Shown: positions 49,330 through 61,389 of the stretch, one piece after another
Layout: each line of letters begins with the position of its first letter
How positions within the stretch are numbered: the stretch's first letter is position 1
NCBI GenBank assembly: GCA_905250125.1
Contig: CAJNOL010001227.1
Span: forward strand, 1-64,000
Length of the DNA: 64,000 nt
Origin: Rotaria sordida
Taxonomy: Eukaryota; Rotifera; Eurotatoria; Philodinida; Philodinidae
Direction of reading: 5' to 3'
Program-made: the position numbers and the translations under genes
The notes under the pieces: model-generated
The model's database searches: none
What the model saw: the letters and a program-made list of their open reading frames with translations, nothing else
What the model was told of the DNA's origin: nothing

Positions 49330-49905
49330 TTATAAATTCGATCGACATACTATTAAAATACGAGGTGTTTCGGGAATACATATAAAGACAGTTAAAGAGC
49401 AACTTACAATAGTATTGAGATCTAAAGACTCATCATATTCAAGTGTTGGAAGATGGACGAAACGTTTTAGTGAAAGGAGACAAGATGTAAGTGATGAATA
49501 TCGATTTAGTTATCTGTTGTCTGAGCTTACATGTGTAGTTATTGACCAGGTATCATAGATCGTCAACAATGATCCACATTCAAGTTATGATAATATTGTA
49601 GCTGAAACTTCTCTCTCTTATAGCACCATGAAAGGAATTATTCAGGATTGTCTAAATATGAGAAAGGTCATGTCATGTTGGATCATTCATCAACTTAGTC
49701 ATGGATACCAATAGGAATTCGTCAGAACTTCTACAGAAAAATCAGCCATAATTTCGTGATGGATCATGGCGATTATGCAATATTATTATAGACTACCAGT
49801 CATGTATTTAGTATAAATAGATTGGCTGTAAATCAACTAATGGTAGCTAGATTAATGGAGATGAATTGCTAACGACTATTATTCGTCAGAATAGTTTGGT
49901 AATAA
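49330..49905 (+). mobile_element. Decayed mariner transposase, N-terminal part
   Basis: Plus-strand translation gives SSYSSVGRWTKRFSERRQDV, then NNDPHSSYDNIVAETSLSYS and TMKGIIQDCLNMRKV with HQLSHGYQ. These match the two helix-turn-helix motifs and linker of mariner transposases in the right order. Stop codons interrupt it and the catalytic DDE/D part is not recognisable, so it is inactive. It is the same family as the fragment at 39,960-40,420. Confidence 0.7.
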
Positions 49906-50344
49906 AAACTGTCTTTTTTTATATTCTTTAAATGAAACTGTCCTCTTTTTATACATAATATAAATAGAGGCAAGACAGTGTGGGTATGCGTGAGTGTAGC
50001 GTTGGTGGGTGTGGATACACTCTAAACAAAAACAGTTATTTTCAAACTCAAAAAAGATTCTTCCCGCGGGTACACAGTAAGAACCTTTGTTTTGATTTCG
50101 TATAAGAAAAGTTTCACCTCAAATTTCTTCTGGACTGCCGTAAAAAAGGTTTCGTAGGAAAGGTTTCCCACAAAATCTTTGTATCAAATTGAAAATAAGG
50201 TTTCGTATGAAGAATTTTCGAGTGGCCTATACATGAATACAATTAACTTTATCTACTTATCCCTACGCCTTTATTTCTATACTTACCCATATGCCTATAC
50301 TTAACCGCTTATAACTATATGTAACTCCTTCTACTTATATCTAA

Positions 50345-51024
50345 CGTGAGTAAAGTTAGTGCCAGATTCAAGTTTTTGCCGTCGAGATTCGTTCACGTAC
50401 TTGAGTTATATTTCGTTCAACTTGAGTTGGGTGCAGAATTTTACGGTGAATCCAATGGTGTAAAGATCAAAGGAGTCATCAAGCAAAAACTGGCACTTGG
50501 TCCCAAAATACTGAATTTTTCAAAATTTTTTGAAAAGTATTTGCTATCCGAATTCGCTATTTTACTTGAGTTGGGTCTAAAAATGATTGAGTTGGATTCA
50601 GCATGAAATTCTGCATCGAATGATATCGATTTAGTATGGGGTTATCGGGCAAAAAATTTTCCATATGGGTGAGAGTGAGAATTACCATGAGGAGGTGTGA
50701 TTGGGTGAGGTGGCAAATTTTTCCTCGATGACCTCATATTAAATCGATATCATTCGATGCAGAATTTCATGCTAAATCCAACTCAAGTAAAATAGCGAAT
50801 TCGGACTGCAAATACTTTCCGAAAAATGTTGTAAAATTCAGTATTTTGGGATCAAGTGTCAGTTTTTGCTGGATGATCCTCTTCCCCTCTCCTCCCCCTT
50901 GATCCTTACGGCATCGGATTCGCCGTAAAATTCTGCATCTAACTCAAGTTGAGCGAAATATAACTCAAGTACGTGAACGAATTTGGACGGCAAAAATTCG
51001 AATCTGGTGCTAACTTTACCCGTG
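50345..51024. repeat. Intergenic foldback element with about 320-base arms
   Basis: Arms 50,345-50,665 and 50,705-51,024 are inverted copies around a loop of about 40 bases. The ends read GTGAGTAAAGTTAGTGCCAG and the inverse of ACGGGTAAAGTTAGCACCAG. Words such as TATTTCGTTCAACTTGAGTT are shared by both arms. It has no coding capacity and is the longest simple palindrome in the window. Confidence 0.75.
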
Positions 51025-51586
51025 TATTCAGCACGATATCTTTTTATGCATTATATTCATAGTCTTGCTGAATGTGTTCTGAATTTTGGTCTTTATTTAA
51101 AAGACAAAATTTTTTTTGAATAATCGTCCGAGCCGTGAGCCGACACGAATTCGACGTGTTTTATTGTTTCTATAAATTGTTGACAGCTTTTTTGAATGGA
51201 TGATATTGTCATACAAAAGTGATACCCGCCACTTCCATGCATGTAGTAACAATATCTATTAACAGGTGCCGAGTCAATTCTTCTCTTTTTTTCCTAATGC
51301 ACACTTGTTTATTGCTGGTAGGTTTTTTCGCCTTAAAACTGTACTTGTGAATAAGATAATTTTATGATACTAGCTGTCACCGTCGAGCTCAATGTTTTTT
51401 GGAAATATTAAGTAAAATTGAATACATAAAAGTAGAAAGAAAAGATATCAACACACAACAAATCGTTGTGTCAAAAAAAAGGAACTAAATCACTTGCAAT
51501 CAGTAAAATTTTTCAAAAATAAGGTGAATGTCTTGTTTTTAGTCAAATATTCTATTCCACCACCAAGCATTTTTTCCATGTCGACT

Positions 51587-54326
51587 TCAATAGGATGATG
51601 GGAAGTCCACTCCTAATTCCAATAATTTCTCAAAAGCATCTGCAAAATCCACGGCAAATCGACTTCCATTGTTGGCATATTCTATCACATATATTTTAAA
51701 TTCAGGATCTTGAATCAGCGCCATATCGGATGGTAACCTCATTAAAGATTTTGTTTTCACATCTTCGAACTGTTTTGGACCTTGCCAATGACGTTCTTGC
51801 CAAGTGTCTTCCAATAAATGACGGAAAAATTCATTTGAAAATGTGGTCGGTGTAGATGTCCATTGTCCTTCGAAACCGTTTCGATCCGTGTGACACCGAC
51901 CCACAGAATGAGCACCGATCAAAGCGACGGTTTCACGATCATTGAAACCCATTCGAGAGAAAATTTCCCGAATGTTTTGGGCTCCTTGGCTAGCACTTGG
52001 TAATCGATTAGCGGGCGGCGATTTTTTTCCATCGTCATAGTCAACTCGTCCGTGTCGCCATTTGACGGTCGGACCACCCATTTGTTCAATGGCCATGACA
52101 GCAGCCAGTGTGTACAAGTCAGCATAGGTTAAGCCAGGATGATCATGATAAACACTTTGCAGACGATCTCGTGCTATGCTTAAACCTAGAATGAGATAGT
52201 ACAAGAAACATTACGGACGACTTTTAGTTCTACAGATTTAAGGACACTTTTCTCTTTCTGAAAAATCGAAGAGCAGAAAAGCTTAAAACTTTCAGCGTGA
52301 TTGGACCTTGACTAGTAGATAAAAAGCCGCATTTAACTTGAAATAACCATACTTTACTGCGTCACTCACCGAGATCAAACGAATTAATCGTTGAAGCTCA
52401 ATCTTTCTTACATAAGTTAGACACACTTTAACGTGAATATTTTTTAACATTTCAAAAAAAAATACTGAAATAGATTTCGGCGTATGAAAAATTTTCCAAA
52501 TTCTGTGAAAAATAGAATGGAGTACTGTTTCAGATTTTCTGCTAAGTTTGAATAAACATTAAATAAAAAATTCACATCAAGACTGAGATCTTTTTTCGAA
52601 ATATAAGCTCAATAGAGAAGTCTTACAGATTCCGAATTATGTCTTTTGCTTGATGAAGTATATTATTCTTCAGATTTTATCTAAAAAATATCGGATTGGT
52701 TTTTAAAACCGAATTGACATTTGTTTCTTCTCTTATTCTGTGGAGGGCAGATATTTTTTTTTAAGCAAAGCATGTCATTCGGAAGCTAAAAGACTTCTCT
52801 ATCGAACTTACATTTCAGCCTTGATACAAAGTTTGTATTTAGTGTTGATTCAAACGGCCAAAAAACTCGATGAAATACTTATTTGACCCGTTCAATCGAT
52901 TTTTAGATAATGTTCAAATACTAACATATAAAATAACGAGAACGAAAAAGGTTATTTTGTTAAACTGGTTGATATTTTCCTCATTATCATTGAAGAGTCA
53001 AAGTCATATGAGTCTAAAGTTTTGGATTTATAGGTATCTGATCGTGCTCTTTCGTTTCATGATTAAAAACAAGTATCCGAGAAATAATTTTTCAGTCGAG
53101 TCATGGATTCTGTATCGTGTAGTTTTTGGCCAAACCGAACATGTATATTTGGAATCAATGTACAAAGTGCATTCATTTGATACTTTTTATTTTCTCTTGT
53201 CGATCGACTGTTCGAAAGAAACCAAATGTAAAAGTTGTATCAATAATTGTTGAAATCCGTTTCATTTGATAAAGTTTTGAATATATAATTGATATTGAGA
53301 GAGTGTATTAAAAAAATTAAAATAAACACCTGAGTATTTATGATTAACAATATTTTAAGAGCTGAAATGTGTTTAGATAACATGTGTTATTTACGATTGT
53401 GAACGAATACGAGAAGAGAAATGTTAGGAAAGATAAACGACAAATTCTATTACATGCCCTAACTACAGGACTTTTTCAAAAAACTTAAGTGTTTTAGAGA
53501 GCTCCTTCAGAAACCTACATTTTGAAAATATTTTAGCAGTATATTCTGAAAGCTCCGCAAGTTGAATCGAATCACAAAATATAGTTGTAAAGTCATAGTT
53601 TGAATGATGAAAATACATGATTTAGTTTTTCGAATCTAATGCGACCTTTTTTCTTGGGAGGGTAGTCTGAATAATGTATACTCAAATTTTAAATGAGAGA
53701 AGTGGTGGATTTAACGGGGAGCACGACGGTTATTCGCCTTTCCTCCTTCAGGAAATTTTTTTCGAGTTTTCCCGGCAAACATCGACGAAAAAATGATTTA
53801 TACTACTTCAAATAAGTCTTAAAAAATGAATTTTATCTAGGATCGCCTCCATCCCTCCGAAACCCTAGATTCGTCACTAAACCAGAGATATTGCTGCACA
53901 CAGTTATAGAGAATTTACCTAATTTTTCAGAATAATGGCTCACAGTTCACATTTTGCTTTCGACATTTTTAAAAATCACTTTAAACTTTTATTGACAAGC
54001 AAACTCTTTTATTCAATATCTATATTACATAACTCGAATTCCTATTTTCAACCGAAACTATGAAACCAAAAACTTATCAGAAGTTCGACGAAAGACTTTA
54101 TTACAGACGTGAAAATGTTTACCTTTATTGACCGGCCAAGTACATTGAGGTTCAAAGCGAATACATCCACCATTGGAACCACCAGTTGAATCAAAACGGG
54201 AGTATGTACCGCTCGCAAGCCAGCCCAATCGAACGAATAATGGGCCGTAATTTCCATCAACATAGTTGTTGTCATCCATTAAAGCAGCAATAGATGTTTT
54301 TACTTTGGCATAATCGACTTGGTGCA
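51587..54326 (-). CDS. Cytochrome c peroxidase-family haem peroxidase, 5' end not found
   Basis: Class I haem peroxidase most like fungal cytochrome c peroxidase, which reduces H2O2. Two exons are visible: 54,123-54,326 and 51,587-52,185, joined in frame ([12 protein letters not shown]). Exon 1 carries [20 protein letters not shown]: the active-site Arg and Trp are there, but the distal His after Trp is Leu. Exon 2 carries the proximal His in [12 protein letters not shown], the radical-site Trp in GFEGQW, and Asp in [13 protein letters not shown], and it ends naturally at FPSSY. About 268 residues are seen, against 294 in the mature yeast enzyme. Exon 1 opens at a CAG acceptor, so a start exon is needed upstream but none was found. 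The 1.94 kb intron has no recognised element. Animals normally lack this enzyme, so horizontal gain is likely; reduced or altered activity is inferred. Confidence 0.8.
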
Positions 54327-54816
54327 CTGAAAAAAAATGGTATCATACAGAATCGCAACGAAATCGAAACCTTTGTAAAGGTTTCATAGGAAATTTATGA
54401 AATCTTCTAGTAATGTCAAACATGAAAGTTGAATTCAATTATTGAATACTCGAAGTTTCAACTATTCCACTTTGCACCCTTCCAGGGTACCTGCCATGAA
54501 GCATGCCCTTCACATTCCCAGTGTCCTGCACTCTTCAAGGGTATACTGAAAAAAGTTGTACTGTACGGAATCATTTTTGCAACGAAATCGAAATCTTAGA
54601 AAAGATTTTGTAAAGACCCAAGATAGTTTCAAAATGATTGCCGAGCGTCTAGAAATCTTTTTCTAACTTTCGTTGCTGTGTGCGAAACTTTTATAAATTG
54701 TCGTAGGCCGCACGAAACCACTTATGATTCCATATGACATCTTATTTTTTTTCCAGAGTACCCATCACTAATTCAATAATTGAATAGTTGAATTCAACTT
54801 TCAAGTTTGAACATAT
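54327..54816. repeat. MITE-like repeat abutting the peroxidase exon
   Basis: Inverted arms lie at about 54,414-54,449 (GAAAGTTGAATTCAATTATT) and 54,770-54,816 (its inverse). A second unit, ACTGAAAAAA followed by GCAACGAAATCGAAA, occurs at about 54,326-54,365 and again at 54,545-54,590. The first of these directly borders exon 1 of the peroxidase gene, and its CTGAAAAAA supplies the minus-strand TTTTTTCAG splice acceptor. Confidence 0.5.
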
Positions 54817-56273
54817 ATGCTTTTATGGTACTAGACTATTACCGTCTTGTCCGCATTGCTATTAAACAAAACTGAAAGAAATGAATGAACTTTACTGTGT
54901 GTATATGTAAAGAAAATTTCTATGTTAATAATTTGTACATTTTCTTCTGAAGAAGGACGATATTATCGTCTGAAACGTTAAATAGAAATAAAACAAAAAT
55001 AAAAATAAAAGTAAATTACGAAGAGAAAATTCATTCAAAAATGCCAACAATCTTTCGTCAAATCTTTCGTAATCGATTCAGAGAGTAAGAATTATTCAGG
55101 ATCAGAAAACTAAAGGTGTGTTCTTCATTGACACTTTTCTGACAGCGAATGAAGAAAATCTTGAAGATACGCGCAATCATACCTATCGTGTGCACCCCGA
55201 ATCCGTTCCTGATATCTATCGGTTCTAGCTTCCCAACAGACTTCGTTTTTATTCATTGAGTTTAGATGAATTTATTAGATCAAATATCATTATCGTGCGC
55301 TTTCAAAACACTTCATTCTTGGGCAAAGTTCTTTTCGAAAGTCGATTTTCAGAAGAAACTTAATCGGTTTTTCATTGACCAGGAATAGAATTCGATGCGG
55401 TCGGTTTTTTAATTCCTTTTTTATCAGTTTAGAATCAAATTTCAATCAGTCAGTAGACCGTTTTCTAACGATTCCAGTTGGGGATGACAGAGATTCTTTA
55501 AAATCTGTCCTCTGAAACCCTGTTCTACTCATACAGAACTCAACAAATTTTCCGATTCATACAAGCTTTGTTGTTTTTTCTAGTCTACCATTCTGAAATT
55601 CGTCAAATTTAAATATCATTAATGGTAATGAACAGACAAAAGAAAAGCAGGAAATTCGAACTGTAATCTCAAACTGGATTAGTGGCTAACGTAACTACAT
55701 TTAAGGACATAATATGTAATACATTGAAGTGTTTTCAACTTTATAAAATCAGACTTTTTAAAAAATGAATGAACCATTCAATCGATATTTTATTCTCGAT
55801 TTCAATCAGGATTTGTCATTTGATGAATGTTTTGTTATAAATAGAAATATGTTTTGTGAAGAAAAATATTGTTTATCCATTGCCTGTTTAATTAGAGTAT
55901 GCTAACCCTATCTCTCTCCGTGTTGTCTCCTTGCCTTTCTCTCTTTCTTCATTTTCTCCTTATCCTCTTGTTTTTCCTTCTTTATCATACACATACACAC
56001 TCTCTCAAATAAGTAATGTTCTCTGAGATATAAGAAGCACGCATACAATCTGACTGTGTAGATCGAGATATACGAGAAGAAGAATAAAGAGACGAGCTAA
56101 ATATATCAACTCTATCTCTCCTCTAACAAATCTGTCACAGGTTCGACAAAAGATCTTTCGGTGGAGAGAGTAAGAAGTAGAGATGGCGTACTCTTTATGA
56201 ATCGAACAGTCTTGATGTCTTTCAACCTATGTGAAATAGAATGGTTAGGTCTTGCAGCATGAATTATCCCGCT
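54817..56273. other. Intergenic between peroxidase and ADP-ribosyltransferase genes
   Basis: I searched the minus strand for a peroxidase start exon and saw none that I could defend. Pyrimidine-rich low-complexity sequence fills about 55,905-56,000. No other gene or element recognised. Confidence 0.35.
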
Positions 56274-57568
56274 TATCTTTGAGTTGAAAAGTGAAGAGTA
56301 CCAAAAAACATACTTGTTGGAGACCTTCTTCCCAAAACAGAGCCAACAATGACTGCCGCGATGAGTATAGCTGTCAGTAAGCTGATTGGAATGATGGATC
56401 TCTTCTTGCGATACCATTGCCGTCTTCTAAATATAATGAAGTCTTGTCAAAGTATAGATAGATGAAGATGATGTTAGACTTACTTAGTCTTAGGATAAAG
56501 ATATGCACCTAAGGAAAGAAATGCGTCAATTTAAAACAAACGATTAAAAATATTTAAAATACCTTCGAATGGTGGTTCCAATAGCATTTCTTCTGGTATT
56601 ACCTGTTTCAAATGAATGATATGAAGATTTGGTGCTGGATTTAATTGTGATTGAACTATCATGTGAGTGCCAGGCAGAAGGAGAACTTCTTCTTCAGTAA
56701 CAAAATGTGAATGAGCACGTATTTTTCGACCATTAATAGCTTCTATGGAGAATAATGTTCGATCACCAGTCTCACCCAAATACATGTTGTTCTCAAGCAC
56801 AGTCAATGAAGTTGTGCATGATGAAACTGCCCACCAGATCACTGGAGTACCGGGTAAAAATTCTTCGCTCATATTTTTAGCGGCTCCTCGCCAAATAGTT
56901 AATAGTGGAACGCATGGTAATTTGGCTAGAGCAGTTAAGAACAGTTTCATGTACTTGAAATATGGTCGGAGATGCTCGCGATGATCATTCATGAGAGCGT
57001 GATTGAGCATTGAATAAAGACTTGGATGTGGTTCGTCCCATTCTATGGTGTAGAGACGGATTGCAGCACTTTCATCAATTGTGAGTCCATCTGATGGTTC
57101 TTCTGGAGTTTCGTAGAGTGCCATTTCAATATAGAACGATAAATTATGAACGATGTCAATTAGTGGAGCACATGCTTTGAAAAGTGGCAACAAAGGCTCT
57201 TGTGCATATCCCACAATAGGACCGAGATCTCCTCCAATATCATTGATGATATTCGTGGATGTCAAATTTAGTTCTTTAGTGGTATTTACTACGACTCGAC
57301 GATTTTTTGTCATAGAGTTGTTCTGTGCGTCACCTGAATCCTCCATTGCTATCGGCACTGGTTTCTGACCAAGTTTTTCTTTTGCATTCATATTCATATG
57401 TACACTGTCAAACATATACTGTGAATCACTGTTGCTCTCGATGTCATTGTCTATTATATGTTGCCAATAATTCGCCTCTGCATCATAGAGAGTAATTGCT
57501 GCTAGTGCGATCGAAACCGGATGATCTTTGTTTGCCGCTTTTTTTTTCTTATCATGACCTTCCATCAT
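56274..57568 (-). CDS. Membrane-anchored arginine-specific-type ADP-ribosyltransferase
   Basis: Mono-ADP-ribosyltransferase of the R-S-E type, which transfers ADP-ribose from NAD+ to proteins. The large exon (56,563-57,568) has a 120-residue region without recognised domains, then the ART fold. It shows Arg in LLTIWRGAAKNMSEEFLPGT, the S-T-S-like SCTTSLTVLEN, DRTLFSIEAINGRKIRAHSH, and the catalytic E-x-E in FVTEEEVLLLPGTHMIV. A 25-base exon (about 56,484-56,508) and a third exon (from 56,426) follow in frame. The third encodes RRQWYRKKRS and then a hydrophobic helix, IIPISLLTAILIAAVIVGSV. The polybasic stretch plus C-terminal helix predicts a tail anchor or single-pass membrane protein. The very end is uncertain: read-through stops at 56,274, while a possible donor at 56,313 would give a slightly different tail. 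Bdelloids are known for many ART genes. Confidence 0.8.
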
Positions 57569-58362
57569 CTTCTGCTGTATGAATGAGTATTGATGCTTAA
57601 AAACTAAATATCAATTATTTTTCATACCGACAAAGATAAGGAGTTATTAGTAATTAGGAATTATTGACGAGGTATCAAAGGGGTAAGAATAAATGGTAAC
57701 AAGTTATTAGATTTACTTGAATTCTCAGTACAGAAATAGTAGATTCGAAGTGAGTTGAAAAGAAAGACGATTATAATTTCCTAGGCCGTAATGAACCTTC
57801 TTTAGTGCTTCTGTGATCAGGAATCACCTGAAAAAAGAGGATTAAAGTCATTTTACATTCAAAGAATAGTTCATAGGAGAATCAAAATGGATTGTAAAAA
57901 TTAGCAATGAAGATAATTTGCAAAACTCTATATCTCTGATGATAAGTTTCTATTGACTATTACTCAATGACAGAAACGGTATAAGTATAATCTATTATAT
58001 CGCTTTGTAGAGAATTCTTTACTCTCGCTTGACTCAAACCAAAATTGTTTTCCAATTATTTCTTTAGTCGAAAAATTAGTTTTCCATTTTTGCAACTAAA
58101 AATAGTATGTTTTCAATAAAATAAATTGATCGTTGTAAATATTAACTATGCTACTCGGCTATATACGGCTTTTATTGAACTGCAGCTTATATTATCAGAA
58201 AAAAAGTCGATAACACAGAAACTTGAATAATATTCAATTTTTTTTTATAACTCAAAAAACAAACATTGGGAAAATTTGCTGAATAGGTAGGTTGCAAATT
58301 TTGAAATGATTAGTTTCGCCACTCACGAATCTAATTCCTTATGTTAATTTGCTAAACATATA
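57569..58362. other. Upstream flank of the ADP-ribosyltransferase gene
   Basis: AT-rich sequence that should hold the promoter of the ADP-ribosyltransferase gene. No motif, repeat or other gene recognised. Confidence 0.35.
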
Positions 58363-59305
58363 AAGTAGTCAAAAAATTCTGATAACAACAGTTTAAAATT
58401 TCGACTCCATTGTTTTTGTCCCTCATGTTGGCTTGTTCTGATAGCAACATCTGTTCTGTATTAAACCACCAATACGAATTTTCACACATGTCTATTATGG
58501 CAGATTGTTAGTAGATTTTTTTGTCATCTCTGTTAGCAGATGAAAAAACAGTGCATACGCTCATATATAAAAACTTGTTTGTTATTAGGTTTTATTACTA
58601 CACAAATTCAAAAAGAGTTAACTACTGCTTATAGTCAAGGTTATGTTTCATATCGTATAATTCCTCGATGGATTTACCGATTTTCAAATGAACAAGAATC
58701 TTTAAAACATAATCCTCAAAGTGGTCGTTCAATAACCGTCATCACTCAACAAAATATTGATGCTGTTAAAGTTCTAGTGAATGATGATCCACATATTAAT
58801 ATTGATTCTATTGCTACTACCTCAGATATGGTCTATCATATGTGTTCTTGCGATGAATGTTTAAAAAGATTAGTCAAAAATTTACCCAAGAAAAGATCAT
58901 CATAGAAAAATATGGCATTAAATTTGCATCTTGACAATGCAAAGCCACGTATGTAAGATATTAATCTTAATATTAATTATGTTCAAGAAGAAAAAATCAA
59001 GGTTACGGATCATCTACCATACTCTCTCGACCTTGCTCCTTCAGACTTTTTTGTTGTTCAATTGTCTGAAACATAGTCGTGATACATATCCAGATACTAC
59101 AAGTTTAGCCAAAGCAATAACCAAGGAGCTCTATCCAATATCTATTCACGCATACCAAAAGGCTTTTCAAAAATAGATTGAAAGGATAAAACTTTGTATT
59201 GAATGTCATGGAGACTACTTTGAACATTTACTGTAAACAGATTAGCAAAATGGTTTTCTCTATAAATAAATATTTGAAAATTGCAGAACTTTTTGACTGC
59301 CCAAT
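58363..59305 (+). mobile_element. mariner element with internal deletion
   Basis: Terminal inverted repeats AGTCAAAAAATTCTG (left, 58,368) and AGTCAAAAAGTTCTG (right end, reverse complement) frame about 940 bases. The N-terminal 100 residues of a mariner transposase are open from 58,540: IRSYIK...LLGFITTQIQKEL, the helix-turn-helix IIPRWIYRF, then SGRSITVITQQNIDAVKVLV and NDDPHINIDSIATTSDM. The frame then passes directly to C-terminal sequence: HLDNAKP, DHLPYSLDLAPSDFF and IERIKLCIECHGDYFEHLL. The middle, with the first catalytic Asp, is missing and stops interrupt the rest, so it cannot be active. Confidence 0.8.
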
Positions 59306-61389
59306 GTAATGTACAATGCTGTTCAATAGTAAGCCTATAATTGGTCAAACTTTCCATTAACCTTGAAAATGGTGATCTGAAACCGTGACATCGAATCGAA
59401 TCGAATCGACGACATGTAGATCGTAAAACTAGTTCCAAGTGATATGGTCTAATTAGAAATGAATTCATAGTCTAATACTGTGTTTACTTTGTGACATTGG
59501 CATCTCAGTTATTTTGGCACTTATAGCCTTGGATGAATACTTATTCAAGAGTACCGTTTGTCAGATTTGATCAGTTAAAGTTTCTTTAAAAATCATCCAC
59601 ATATGAAGAGATATGAATTTTTGACTCGGAATTATTGTAAGTGAGAACCAGCTTCTTGATCCATTGATCTTCTCTAAGGAACATTGATGAATCGTCCAGA
59701 AACCAAGACGTTTATCAAGTTTTACAATTTTGATTTGGCATGTTCCTTAGACTCAGCGATGTCTGTACCTCTAAATTCAAGTTTTCAGCGGATTTGGTTA
59801 AATTAGTAAAAGTTGGTCCAAACGACCTCTAAGTAGTCATCAAGTTGTATGAAGAAATTATTCAAAATTGCCTTTGAAAAGCTGAGTCGCTCAGGCCAGC
59901 AATTAGTCAAACAAATCTTTGATGCAATATATAAGAATAGTTCACAATTAGTAATTTTTCACCATAAAAAAGATGTGTTCCAGCCGTGCATCGGCTGTCG
60001 TATTGTTCAACTTTCAATGCTCTATTCCCTAATATGTTGCATCAAAAACTTTAGTTGATTCATGGATGGGCTAGCCGACTCACCTTTCGAAAGCAATTTT
60101 GGATCATTTCTCATGCGACTTGATGAATATTCAAAAGTCGGGCTAGCTAACTTTTACTAACTTAAATAAATGCGCTAAAAGCTTGGATCGGAAGGACTCA
60201 GATCGCTAATTTCGACGACCATGTAATATTAGAAGTATAAGATGTGATGAATGTCTTGATTTCTGGATAGACTTATGAATGTTACCTTAAGAAGACCAAC
60301 TGAGTAAAGAGGAAGTTTCTCAATTGTACTACTTTCGAGTCAATGACTCATATTTTTTTATATATAAGTGATTTCTAACGAAGCTTTAATTGAACAAATC
60401 CGGCAAACAGTACTTTTAAAAGAGAGTCTATTCCGAGAAGAAAGGTGTCAGAACAGCTCAGATGTTAGTTTCACAAAGTAAATACAGTGTTGAACTACGA
60501 ATTAGACATGAACAAAGTTGGCTCTTTTCGGACCCGAAACTGCATTGAAATCGATACCATCGTTTTTGAAATCATATCGAAATTGTCAATATGAATTTTT
60601 TTTTGACATCAAAATTGGAATCAGAATTGTTGATTCTGATTCCAATTCTAATTCCGATCCGGAATCGACCATGCCTACTATGAATTCCTTTGTCATTAGG
60701 CCACCTCAGCTGAAACTAATGTTAGGACCTATATTTCTCCAAGGCGAGTTGTCCGTAGGATTTGGACTGAAAAATGTCAAGGTTACTCGAAATTTTGGCG
60801 TAGAATCGTGCTACTTTTGTTCAATATTGAGATGTAGCGTATTTTGTCCTCTCCTTACGTCGTTTTTGGTTTTATCAAAGAAAAAAAGGCAGACCTCACT
60901 GTGTACACAAAGAAGAGTATGGATCGCAGCTATTCGGGGAGGGAGAGGGGGGAGGTGCGCTTCGCATTCCCACGTTACGACGCAAACATAAAGAGTCAAT
61001 TATGTTGGCCGATTTTCTTAAATTTTATCTAATTCAATCAAACGTTCAAGTTTTTCATGTACCATAAACTTCGGTGTATTGAATCGGCGTACGAAAAAGG
61101 AAGTTTGAAAAAACGATGTGAGTCAGGACATACAGAAAGGGCGGATAGAAAGCAACGAATAGAGAAAGACACACAGAAAACCGAACTTTATAACTGTAGT
61201 ACGCTTTTATTTCATTTTTTGCCATATGTTTCATTTTTCTCAGAAAAAGTTTCCTCTTTTTTTTTGCATACATCTTTCTCAAAAGAAACCATAAAGCTGT
61301 CCTACAAGCGGATATCTGATTTAATCATCTAACTTGAGTTCGTATCATGAGCCAGAGCGCATTATTTCATCCAATTGTTTCAAACACTT
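59306..61389. other. Intergenic, nothing recognised
   Basis: No gene could be supported. Small features: a run of four ATCGA units near 59,390, and a local palindrome (TTGGAATCAGAA with TTCTGATTCCAA) near 60,620-60,650. Open frames of 60-157 codons in the 60.5-61.3 kb part show no family resemblance. Confidence 0.35.

Noticed and set aside
52870-53253. 127-codon plus-strand frame in the peroxidase intron
   Set aside because: Composition is that of AT-rich noncoding DNA and no domain is visible.
54322-54327. GTG at the start of the peroxidase exon as an initiation codon
   Set aside because: A T-rich tract and CAG splice acceptor fall here, and the family needs residues upstream; an unseen start exon is more likely.
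60518-60991. 157-codon plus-strand frame
   Set aside because: No family resemblance, no splice context, and an overlapping antisense frame; probably chance in a slightly GC-richer patch.
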